Source of the DNA: Platynereis dumerilii
Taxonomy: Eukaryota > Annelida > Polychaeta > Phyllodocida > Nereididae
Length of the DNA: 64,000 nt
Assembly: GCA_026936325.1 (NCBI GenBank)
Contig: JAPTHN010000011.1
Coordinates: 31,964,629 to 32,028,628 of the forward strand
Direction: 5' to 3'
Both the position numbers and the translations under genes were made by a program. Of this stretch, positions 37,751 through 48,531 are shown one piece after another; position 1 is the stretch's first letter, and each line of letters begins with the position of its first letter. The notes beneath the pieces are model-generated. The model ran no database searches. It was not told where the DNA came from and was given only the letters and a program-made list of their open reading frames with translations.

Positions 37751-38059
37751 GAGGAAAACAGTATTTTTCAAAATTTTTGACGAACTGGCCCCATATTTGA
37801 GGAAAGTATTTTCCTTGGCGTTACGCTTGCAACAAAGCCCTATCTAGGAAACCTTTGAATTTTACCAACAGAAACCAGCTGCTGACCTGCATGGATTACT
37901 TGATGGTTTCTCAAACTTCACAAATTTTGCAATATTACAAACCAAACCGCGTGAAAAACTGGGCTTTTATAGCTCTTTGGCATGGCAAAGTATTCTAGGC
38001 ATTACACTTGCGACAGATTCACCTACGCTGCTATTCATTGAAATTTTTCAATGAACTCA

Positions 38060-40860
38060 ATTTTCCACAACCATAATGAAGAGAGTCTATGCCTAATTTG
38101 TGCTTAATTGATAATAAAATTTGGTGTTTTTACACATATCAGAATGCTCCCTCAATTGTTTCAAATGCTGCCGGTGGAAGGAAAATTAACTTGGGCAGTC
38201 ACTGAAATGACATTTTGACATATATATATATATATAATTAGACAATTTACAGTGGCTTCTGAGCTGCCATTAAGTCATTTGCGCTTTTTAAAATTACAGA
38301 ACTTTCCATTATGTTACTTACATTTGTCAGATGGAAAGTCATTAAGCCATTACTGATTATTGCCTGTTTCGCCTTTGCTTTAAAATGGACCATTAAGCTT
38401 ATTTGTATTAATCAACTGCAACCTTCTGAAAAAGAAGTTATAATACTTTTCTCTGAGATCACCCTGCCAAGACAACCCCTGCCCACACAGGCTGCAAAAG
38501 TCACTATTTGGGGTAGAAATTGGATATTCATGAGCTACTGGTCATTCCTGGCATGTGACATTCCTGTTGTTTTCAAAATGGTGTAAACTACTTTTTAATG
38601 GGAGTTTGTCGCACTATCTTCTCTCTAATACTCAAAATAGCCCATATGTTACCCATTAAGGGGTTGCTATTTTTGTGGTTAGCAAGTTTAAAGATTGAAA
38701 ATGACCTCCCTATAAAGATTCCTTGTCCTCAAATTGGAAGGTCACATAAATTATACCCTTAGGGTTTTTAAATCCCGTTTGCTGATTGGCTGAGAAGGCC
38801 AACTATGTCAAAGCCTGGAATAGTGGCTGAGGGTTACTTTGTTAGCAGGGTACCTGCATAGGAGGATGTCTGAGATAGACCTGACTGACAAGCAAGTCTG
38901 TCATGCCAGGTGAGTGGAGTGAGACAACAGACTGTAGAATTTTTAGTGAAATTGGTGGGTAGGTCAGTTGAACTGGATTCTTTGTCATTCTGGGAGCGCA
39001 ATTTAAAGTCTTTGCACTACAGAAGTCCATAGCTGAAATTGTACTGGAATGTGAGGATTTCTTCCATTTTGATGCAGCCGCTTTCCTGTACTTGTAATGT
39101 CGTGAATCCAGATGTCATGAAGCTGGACGAAAAAGATGACAAATGAGACCTTATGACCTTACAGTTTATATGATAAGTTATTGACATTAGATCTCCAGTT
39201 CGGTTTTAAGAGTGAGTCTTCTACAACTCAATGTACTTTTACACTAAACGAAACTATAAAACACTATAATCATAAACACACTAATGTGTATGTATTAATG
39301 TTGGATGCAACAAAGGCATTCGATAGGGTACAATATTGTAAACTATTTAGAGCGCTCCTAGGGCGTAAGGTACACCCACTTATTTTGCGTCTTTTAATTA
39401 ATATGTATACTTTTCAGAAACTCCAGGTTAAATGGGGTGCCAGTATATCTGATACCTTTGATGTTGTTAATGGTGTGAAGCAAGGTGGAGTCATATCCCC
39501 TATTTTGTTCTCTGTTTATGTAGATGACTTGCTGGTAAATCTAGAGAAACTTGGTATTGGCTGCTTTCTAGGGAGCAGATATGTTGGTGCTTTAGCGTAT
39601 GCTGATGACATTACACTTGTTTGTCCTACAATTACGGGTTTGAGGAAAATGATTGAAGTGTGTGAATCGTATGCCTATAATTATAACATACTATTTAATG
39701 GCAGCAAAAGTCAACTGTTATTATTCAAAGGGCGTAATTGTAAAGAATTTAAAGATTATATATTTGTAAATGGCTCACTTGTTAATTTCAGTAACTCTGC
39801 AGTACACTTAGGTCATCATTTGTCTTGTATAGATAAAGATATTGCAATTAATCATGCCATAGGTCAATTCTGGAAGAGCTTTAACTTGTTAATATCTGAT
39901 TTTGGTCATGTCCATTCTTTTATTTTATGTAAATTATTTCGTCAATATTGTTGTTCATATTATGGTGCCCCCTTGTGGGATTTCAGTAGCATAGCATTTA
40001 ACAGTTTATGTGTAGCCTGGAGGAAGGCTTTGAGGGTTATCTGGAAAGTTGATAACATGACTCACTGTAATATTATTGAATGGTTATCTGATTGCTTACC
40101 AATGCAGGCTCAGTTAACAGTGAGGTTTACTAAATTTATTAAAAAATGTCAATCCCCAGAAAATTTTATTGTTAGAAACGTAGCTAGGCTGTGTACCAGC
40201 AATCCAATGTCAACTGCAGGTAATAATCTGAAAGATATTATGTATGAGAGTTCTGATATCATGAATGATGCAAGTGTTTTATATAATAGATATAAGATGT
40301 CAGACTCTGATGAAAACCTGATATTTAGAATCAGAGAACTAATTAACATACATGATGGTCATTTTGTCTGTGATATGCTTAATTGTGGTGAAGTGAATTA
40401 TATTTTAAAATGCCTGTGTATAAATTGATAATGGTGCTATATAGATGTGGCACAGGCTGCCTGGTTTTTATCCTTGTTAATTACTATTTTTAATCTTTTT
40501 GTAAACTTGTTTTTTAACACTGTAGATTGTAAATGTTCAATCTGAATAAAGATATTATATATATTAGAAGATCACCAGCACTACTTTGCAATGCTCTTAG
40601 ATATTCTGGTGAATGCTGCAAAACTAGGTCACCTTTACAAATTCAGTCAATGCATGAGACCTCCATTTGAATCTGCATTGACCTTGGCCAACTTGCAGTT
40701 ATGTTAAAATGTTAAAACGTCATTAGCTGCTTCACCATTTGCCAGTTCTTATCCATTAAAAGTGTGTTTCATGTGATTTTGCTGTGTATCTTACCTTTAG
40801 AATCAGAAATATTAATTCGTAATAACATAGTGAGTAAATTTGTGTTTTGCGTCTTGTTGG
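38060..40860 (+). repeat. Second duplicated segment, copy Q2, split by a LINE
   Basis: 38060-39060 and about 40600-40860 align with Q1 in order. The interval in between is the LINE at 39150-40565. A (ta)n microsatellite lies at about 38219-38237. Confidence 0.62.
39150..40565 (+). mobile_element. LINE fragment with open RT frame, different clade
   Basis: The 415-codon frame (39181-40428) begins inside the reverse transcriptase. Residues 41-48 are L-D-A-T-K-A-F-D, 100-107 K-Q-G-G-V-I-S-P, and 140-143 the Y-A-D-D active site, followed by a long C-terminal region with R-K-A-L-R-V-I-W. The K-Q-G-G-V-I-S-P motif in place of P-Q-G-S-V-L-G-P separates it from the other two LINEs here; I cannot name the clade. 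A 3' UTR of about 130 bases contains aataaagatatt and ends in an at-rich tail near 40565. It is truncated at the 5' end and lacks an endonuclease. The frame is intact, so it is probably young. Confidence 0.85.
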
Positions 40861-40955
40861 CACCTTACAGGAGTGCGTAATGTTACGAGAAACCACTAGA
40901 GGGGGTGGCGTCCTCACTTTATACTAGTGGCTAACACGCCGGGAGTTCTTCAACA

Positions 40956-41122
40956 ATGTCTCATGAAAACTTGGATAAAGTTGGTCAAGGAAATGAAAAT
41001 CCAGGTGGAAATTATGAAGATTTAGTTCAGAAGATTGAAGCCTTGCAGCAGAAAGTGGACAAGCTTGAGGTAAAAGCTAACAGTGCATCTGAAGGCTTCC
41101 CTCGTGATACCACAGTGGGCGA
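40956..41122 (+). CDS. Short coiled-coil ORF of unknown origin (exon-like)
   Basis: An ATG in fair context (caacaATGt) opens about 56 codons of hydrophilic sequence with a heptad pattern (Y-E-D-L-V-Q-K-I-E-A-L-Q-Q-K-V-D-K-L-E-V, about residues 20-39), which would form a short coiled coil. It then runs into the MITE copy at 41123, where ccagtgagc also reads as a possible splice donor. The frame closes inside the MITE at 41180. It could be a first exon of a host gene, or the N-terminus of a mobile-element protein cut by the MITE. No family is recognised. Confidence 0.35.
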
Positions 41123-41605
41123 TAATCCAGTGAGCATTGTGATGTCAGTCTGGTGTTTTATTCTGGTTATATTAGACTAACCTTGACTTAAATATTCATT
41201 GTGGCATTACTGTTCCCCCATGGACAGCAGTCAAAAGCTGATGTTAGTGTGACGTTGTCCGTTGACTGATCTTGTACTGAAGTCAGACTGAGGTCAGAAA
41301 GGGACCTCACATAACAGTGATAGAAAGGGACCTCACATAACAGTGATGCCACAGAACTATGTCCCATAAATGTTCTCCTTATGCAAGGCTTTTTTGCTGG
41401 CCTTCTACAGTAACTGATGTCACAATTAAGTCAGATGCCAAACTGAATATAACTCCAGTATGACGTTGCATTCACAGCAGATATTAACATCCATGCAAGG
41501 TTATTTATAATTCATCGCTGCCCACCTTTACTTTTACTGTAAAGTAAATTTAACATCAAAGCCCACTTTAGAAGATGCCGTGTTACGCCTCTTGCCCGCT
41601 GTGGT
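41123..41605 (+). mobile_element. MITE, second copy of the 25445 family
   Basis: It matches 25445-25906 over most of its length, for example gatgtcagtctg, tgactgatcttgtactg, cagactgaggtcagaaag and gttgcattcacagcagat. A 30-base stretch near 41295-41340 is tandemly duplicated (gaaagggacctcacataaca twice). The right end is degraded. Confidence 0.6.
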
Positions 41606-44368
41606 AAGACTTTGAGAATACTGATATCATCTTAGCATATTGTTCATGTCTGGGAGAGTTATCTTGATAGATATATTGCATTATTTGCATGTGATTGATG
41701 TACTGCTTGTGTATATCAGTTCATCCTTTCCAATCAATTGCGTTGAGCTGAACGAAATATGATAAGTTAATATAAATGCCAGAAAATAATCAAATATTGT
41801 AAATCCGGATAAATTGTTTCATTTCTGAGTAACTTTAATGATTGTTATTTATTTATTTATTACTGTCTTTTTATTTTTTTGAATTGTATTTAATTATTAG
41901 TCTATGTCAGGGGGTGCATTCACCCTCGAGTTATAGTATATATGTACTCGAATGCACCCCCTTGTTACACCTTTTTTTTTTAGTTGATTATATTTATACT
42001 TCTAAACTAATGTACAAGGTGTAAGAAAAATAACTAAAAATCTAAATCTAAATGACATAAAACATGAGATTCGTGCTGAATATTCATTATGCCTCTGCTT
42101 TTGTAACAATTATTGTTACAGAGAAAGAAGGCTGGTTGAGCAATACCAACCTGGCCTACCAAAATCAGATAGGTTAGCCTTGGCTTCTTACTTTTTGCTC
42201 AAAACGAAGTCCATTTTGTCCAACATGGCTTGATGCTGGCTTCATAGTACAACTGCAATTTGAGGTTTATTATTGGGCAACCTGTGATAGACAGGGGACA
42301 CCGGGGCATGTTTTTTCTTCATTTATTTCCCGCTGATATGCTACAAAAGCAAATTATTAGATATCAAAATACCATATACTGGGCTTCAACAAGGCAAGAG
42401 AAATTATAATCGCTCCTCCAGGGAAATGATGAGAGTCACTTCAAAAGAGTATCCACGACAAGTTAGATTGGGTGATTTGATCAATTTATTGATTTTCCAC
42501 TGTGTTTATATTAAAATGAATGAGAATCCTGGGACAAGAGCTGTCCCATATGTATCTAAGCCACTAAAGACCTAGTGGGCAAGCTTAATCTGTGTTTTAT
42601 AAGATGTCTTCTGTCTTCATCTAACATCAACATTACCATTATCAGCTTCACAGTTAGCATCAGGTTCCCAAAAATGTAGTCATAATTTTTTGATAATTGC
42701 AAGTTCACTTATGATTTAGATGTAGTATTAGTAACTTTTGACTACACTAAGAAGGTGTGAAGTTCTTCATTAATTGTTCTCCCTTTGTCAAATGAAACAC
42801 TAAATGCTTCTCTAAAGTGCATGCAATTTTCATAAGCACATGGCGCTTCAGAGAATAAGTGACCTGATTGATGAATCAAAATTCAATACGCTGACAGCTG
42901 TGCTATTTGATGTGGTTAGATTATTCTGTTTCAAACCAGGAATTTGGCCATGTTTCTTATTACAAGACAGACAATGCTGGCCTGCTGCTGGGTTATTGAG
43001 AGCTAGCAGCATGTCAATGACATTGTTTCTGCTTCCTTCTCATTTCCCATTCTCTCAGTCTGCTTGTGTGTTATTCCTCCTTTAGAATATTAGTGTAATC
43101 ATAATTCCAAACTTTTGAAGATGCCAACTCGATTTCTTACTTCAATCCTCATACCCTAGAAAAGTTATTGGATAAGACACAATTATTTTTTGCAATGCAC
43201 TGGAACTATTTCGCACACGCTCTGTGTTCTCCTCTTCAGTAACACGTCGAGAGAAATTTCTTGAAAATTCTTCTCGAACTTTGTAGAATGATATTATCAG
43301 ATTTATATGTATATCTGTTTCCAAATAGTTTTTTATTTGAGAAACCTTTCTTGTTTAATCTCTATTGTGCGGAAATGTCAATATTATCTTTTCGGGAGAA
43401 AGATATATTCTTTGAAGAGGCAACAGGAAACAAATTGGTCAATACTTCATCATATTTCATCCACTGGGCATGTGGAATGACAATGTTAAATATTTTATTA
43501 TCTGAAGTAAAAATAACACTCCCTCTCATTTTTTTTATTCTATGACAAACAGCTTAGTCCAATTTGTGATCTGGACATAACTAACAAAAATTCATGTTAG
43601 GTCACCCATGATAGAAGACGTGCACCAAGGAAAACATCTTCACTGAGGGAAATACACTCAGGCAGATATTATGTAAAGAATAAAATTTTATCATAATCGA
43701 TGCGAAAGTTGGAAATCAATAAAATTTGATTGGATTTACTATTTAGCCTGTTATCAGTCAGCTTGAGACATTCCCGCGGGAGGAGTTATCTCTGAGAGAA
43801 AATGATTGGGTGGTCATAGCATCTCATAGACCAACCCCTAATAATAATAATGCATGTCTTCTAATTGGCATACTCGCCAATTGTAACAATTGGTTAATTG
43901 GAAAATCTCTGGCATAGTCAAACAAAATGCCACTGCCACAAGCAATCAATAAAAGAATTGAAGATTGAATGAGGCAAATTGTCTCAAGTTGTTCAATGAA
44001 GATTGATTAGCTCCAGTTGGTTGAATTCCATTAACACAGATTATCAAGGTTAATAAGCTCTTACTTTGACAAGTGGGGCACATCGAAAAATAAATGTATT
44101 GTGTTGAAAAGCTTAACCGAGCCAATATTGTCTTAAAGTCGTGGTAACTTCGATGTTTTCAGCCTGAATGGGAAGAGGAAGATCAATTGGATTCCACCAA
44201 GTCTCAGTCAACCAGAAATCAAAAGGTTGATTCTAATTGTGATGGTGAAGGAAGCTGCAGATGTATCCTCTTGAAATAAAGGATAATGTGAAAAAGGCCT
44301 TTGTGTTGCTAATCCTCATCTGGATATGATTAACTACAGACTCCATTTCTTGGCAGCATTACACCACT
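41606..44368. other. Mostly featureless; one hairpin
   Basis: A stem-loop at 41910-41963 (gggggtgcattc paired with gaatgcaccccc) is followed by a T-run and then aatctaaatctaaatg near 42040. This resembles the 3' UTR and tail of a small retroelement, but no coding part is present. Frames at 42840-43085 and 43261-43545 carry no domain. Near 44150-44200 lies a scrap of the Q segment. Confidence 0.35.
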
Positions 44369-44376
44369 GTAACACC

Positions 44377-44875
44377 CATAGAAATACATAGAACGGACAT
44401 GAGGCTGTATGATGCCACCTCAAGATGAGGTCACCAAATCCACCATATTGGAACTGCCCTAAGTCATGACGTCACATTAGACTAATTATGATGTGACGTC
44501 ACGCTATTGTAAGAAGTGACATCACTGTTATTGGTGACGTCCAGGGGTGCCGGAAGGAATCGCGGGCGGCAGGGGCAGTCAGATGAAAATGGGCAAATCA
44601 TATTCGCGCCAATTTCGCATGAGAAAATTTATATAGAGACTCACTTATAATTTTGAAAATATACTTACTAATTTGTGCCTAAAATTAGTAAAATAAGGCC
44701 TAATAATGTTTTTTTCTTTAAGATCTAAAGGGCACCCTTGCCCCCCCTGCCCCCCCTGTTCCGGCACCCCTGGTGACGTCATGAAACAAAGTGCCAGTAT
44801 ACAGGGCAGTTCCAGGATGGTGGATTTGGTTGCTTCATCTGCCAGAGCCTCATGTCAGTTCCATGAATTTTTATG
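44377..44875. mobile_element. hAT-like MITE hosting a nested MITE
   Basis: The ends catagaaatacatagaacgg and its partial complement (gttccatgaatttttatg) pair over about 100 bases. The 8-bp word gtaacacc flanks it perfectly (44369-44376 and 44876-44883). Without the nested element at 44542-44772 and its duplication, it is about 260 bp. The central part holds three tgacgtca or tgacgtc palindromes, and the nested element landed in one of them. Confidence 0.85.
44542..44772. mobile_element. Nested hAT-like MITE
   Basis: The 231-bp element starts caggggtgccggaa and ends ttccggcacccctg, a 14-base perfect terminal inverted repeat. The flanking 8-bp duplication gtgacgtc is perfect (44534-44541 and 44773-44780). 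It belongs to the same family as 29310-29569. Confidence 0.92.
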
Positions 44876-45202
44876 GTAACACCAGACAAAAACCAGTACA
44901 TTAATCATAATGGTGGAAACTGTAACAAGCAGTACAATAGAAATGAGATCCAGACTTCGGCTGCCAAGGCAATCTCCTTATTTGGAGCACAAACTGATCA
45001 AGCCACAATGATGACAATGTTATCTTGTGAGTGCAGTTGGACTGGGGCAGGGTCTATTTTGGGGTATATACAATTATATCAAAAGGATGAGTCCAGGGTA
45101 GTCATCCTTTTGACACCAGCAATAGGTTTTCCTTAAAATATATTATCATGAATGCATGAATGTATAGTCCATATGAAAAAAATACCTGACTAGTGCCCAT
45201 AT

Positions 45203-45416
45203 GTGGAAAGATTTGGCAAAATTAAGTCATTGATTATTGATTCTCTGGCATTGACTTCAGTGTCCGTGGTTAATGGATTTATCAACATTTTTGCTTTATT
45301 TGAAAACCTAGAAAATCCACCTGACATTTCATGCTCGGTGTTAATAGCCCAGGTGGCTAATGTTTCTTTTTGCTCCTATCGAGGGTAAATAAATTTTGAT
45401 TTGATTTGATTTGATG
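45203..45416 (+). mobile_element. Possible LINE 3' end with (TTTGA)n tail
   Basis: The stretch ends atcgagggtaaataaatttt followed by gatttgatttgatttgatg. A short tandem tail of this kind after a taaataaa signal is common at the 3' end of CR1/L2-type LINEs. No reverse transcriptase is present in front of it. Confidence 0.4.
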
Positions 45417-47315
45417 CACTTTGTATATATGAAAACCTAGAATATGACTTTTTGTTTTTTCGAGTCAACAAGTTCATTTCCCAAAAGAACTATTTGTCAT
45501 CTCAAGTTTGCTTTCAGGCAACTGATGCAAGCAAGATGATTTATCAGACCGACTTAAAATATACGCTTTCGGAACTCATATGTCATGATTATTGATTACA
45601 TTTTGTGGTGCACAGTTTTGCCCTGCCTTTAAATTTTGTTGCCAATGTTATAATATTGGTGCTTCCATACTTCAGGAGAAGGTTCTGCCGTGGCACGTTA
45701 GTTGTGTGTGCTCCATTTAGTCACATTCTTATTTGTGTATTAAAAATATATGACTTCATCTTCATATAACATTGTATGCATGAATTTTGACCAATAGTGA
45801 CAAGACATCACAACAATGTATTTCAAAGCATATATCAGGATGAGGGATCATTCCATGTTGAGCCAGAGTTCGTGCCATAGGATATTATACAGGACATGAA
45901 TATAATTATAGTTAAACTCAAGATTAAGCAGAATAAGTATAATAAATCTGATTATCTGAAATTTTTTTAGAATCAGTCTTATCTGACTCGGTCTCTACCA
46001 GCTGTAGTTTGACCTCCCCTGATAATTTTGCTCTATAAAAAGTCGGTTCCATATGAGAGATTAGGATGTTGATACCCTGCTACAACCAGTGTGGTAAATA
46101 CCCATGATCGCAATTATTATAAGGCACCAATTCCATTTTTAAGATAGAGTCAGAGTTGAAGAATGACGAGTACTTATATTACATTCAGCTGTTTGTTGCC
46201 ATCAATGACCTCATAAAAGGCCCCATCCATTGACTTGAAATGAGCTGTGAATTTGTCATTGAACAACTTGTGAGCTCATTGGTTTGTGCTGCGACTCAGC
46301 AGGTGACTTGTTTGGATTTCATTGAAAATATAGACATGACCTCACAAACTGCTTATGAGTCACAGAGAATAACATGGTATGGATAGGGATATGACCTCAG
46401 CAGGAAAAAGTCAGTGCAATTCTGTAAGCACTTGTCATTAAGCGTCTGAGCTAATAACACAGTGCCAAAGCCAGAAGTCTAGTCTTAATTTCACTAATGA
46501 ACTCTAGGTACAATGCCCTTACTTGGCCCACTAACTTTGACCAAGCAGAGAAGTTCTCACAAATCGAACTTTTCTAAGAAATACTTTGATTGGCCGATTC
46601 TGCCAGTAACCCATTTTCTGTCCATATGAAGTCAGCAGGCCATGCAGTAAGAGTATGGCCTGAATATGACACTGCATGGTAATGTTTCTCCTTCAACGTT
46701 GACATTATAATTATTAGGTTTTTATTTGGGCAGTCAGAAGAAGGCAGATTTCTTACCTACCTGAACTACGATGAGCAATGAGCTGTTAAATCCACTGCCC
46801 TAGTCTGCCAAGGCTTCTTTCTCAGCCAGGGGGATAACTCCTCCAACCTCTAGCCCACTTTTCATTGGTTCTCTTTAGCCCAAGAACATGTTTGTAGGCC
46901 TCTGATAAAAGTGAGGCCATTGGTGGTGAAATGCCACCCATTTGTATGAGGGATTAACCTTCCATTTTGGTTTTACTTCAGTGTTTTTGGATTTAGGGGA
47001 AGATCAATGGGAAATGCTTGTTCCGTAAGCCTTATTCTATTGATTATATGTCAAGTTGCTTTATGAAGGCATCTTGTGGCAGACATTGCCAATTGAAATC
47101 ACATAGTCCTTCAGTGGATGAAAAAGTTTTTATTCCTGTTCTTGAGCCAATCTCTCCCTATTTCTTGACTGCATGTTTTCTAAAAAAAGGATCTCGTTCT
47201 GCCTAATTTACTTTGTTTTTCACTAAGAAAAAAAAAACCCAGAAGAGTTCTGTCCACTTCAGATTCTCTAGGTGGTTCTCTCCAGCCATATTAAATATTT
47301 TTTAAGTTGCATTAC
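45417..47315. other. No recognised feature
   Basis: I found no gene, tandem repeat or inverted repeat I can support in this 1.9-kb stretch. Confidence 0.4.
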
Positions 47316-47429
47316 AGACCTTTCAGAATTTGTGACTGGGCGGGGGGGGGTTGTGAGTTTTGCCTGAGGGAGTACTAGGTCTTTATTTGCACCTGTTTGA
47401 AGTGGGGTACTAACTTTTAACAACACGTC
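47316..47429 (+). mobile_element. PIF/Harbinger-like MITE fragment
   Basis: Matches the left end of the family at 26521 (acctttcagaatttgtgactggg, with a G-run). It is then cut at the TA where the neighbouring Tc1-type fragment begins. Confidence 0.5.
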
Positions 47430-47431
47430 TA

Positions 47432-47711
47432 CAGTGCCGCCTGTAAGTAAGTGAAACGCATGGTATTGTGCCATAGCATCAATGCTAAACATCCTCAATC
47501 AAACTGCTTGTGGAGGCATGAATTCTCATCCGATGAGAAGAAAACATATTGGGTCATAAAGGCCAATATGTGAGGCATGTGGGACAACAATGGCAGCCAA
47601 GTTTCTCTGCTCTAGTCGGAGTTAGGTATGGGTCAAAGTCTTTAATAAGCAAGTGAACCACCCTTCCCTATTAAATAACATTGGGCCTGTGTTTCACTTA
47701 CTTATCAATGG
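47432..47711. mobile_element. Half copy of the palindromic Tc1-type MITE
   Basis: It starts CAGTGCCGCCTGTAAGTAAG after a TA and matches 33836-34095, with the central segment in the opposite orientation to that copy. The second half of the palindrome is missing. Confidence 0.7.
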
Positions 47712-48037
47712 ACCTGGTATCAAGATTTTCACTTTGACACAACCCCATAAAGATTCTTAAACAACTGTCAAATTTGTCACATTTTGAGATCTTTGTTTCT
47801 CTCTAGGAGAGAAGTGTCTAAAAATTAAGCGCCCAACAAAAAACTATATGGTGACTGTGCTGCTCACTCGTGGAAATGAAATTTTTGTCTGCTACATATA
47901 TCTGCTTTGTAGCTGTCTGCAGCGTATCATTATGATACTATCATATCACGTATTGCATCGTGACTCTAGTATCGAAGCATAGATTGCACTTTGGGATACT
48001 GGGATAGTTGTATCATGACACCCCTATTCAACATTTC

Positions 48038-48190
48038 TGTTAGGAAACAGAATGACAATTCCACTGTTTTGAATCAACGTCTTTATTCCTCGATGTTAAT
48101 CATACAACTGCCGCGCTCTTCACAAAGTGACGCGTAAAAGCACAGTGGCGCCACCAACATGTGGCGCCTCCCAACGGCGCATCCCTAACA
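48038..48190 (-). repeat. 3' LTR
   Basis: On the minus strand it starts TGTTAGGG and ends CCTAACA. It is 153 bp and identical to 55626-55778 except at one site. A purine-rich stretch lies just inside it, at about 48191-48205. Confidence 0.92.
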
Positions 48191-48289
48191 CCTCCGTCGC
48201 CAAGCGAAAAGTTATAGGGAAACATAAGAACTTTTCAAGGAATACAAACAAGGCATTAACTCTAATTTTATATAATAATACTAAATTAA

Positions 48290-48425
48290 TTAAATCATGA
48301 AAGTTAATAAATTCTACAAAAATAATTAAGTCATGAAAGGTAAAAATTGTACAAAAGTAATTAAGTCATGAAAGATAAAAATTGTACAAAAGTAATTAAG
48401 TCATGAAAGATAAAAATTGGTCAAA
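48290..48425 (-). repeat. ~36-bp tandem repeat near the 3' LTR
   Basis: About four copies of a unit containing attaagtcatgaaag and aaaaattgtacaaaag, in the non-coding end of the retrotransposon. Its role is unknown. Confidence 0.8.
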
Positions 48426-48531
48426 TAATAATAATTTGATCCTACACTTAATCAAAAGGTAAATTTTGTGGTTGATAGGAAGAATTAGAACAATAGAACA
48501 AGAACTAGTCTAAACCTAACAAGAAAGATAA

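Noticed and set aside
42840-43545. Frames of 81 and 94 codons as possible host exons
   Set aside because: Hydrophobic runs come from T-rich DNA. There is no domain, no splice partner and no repeat support.
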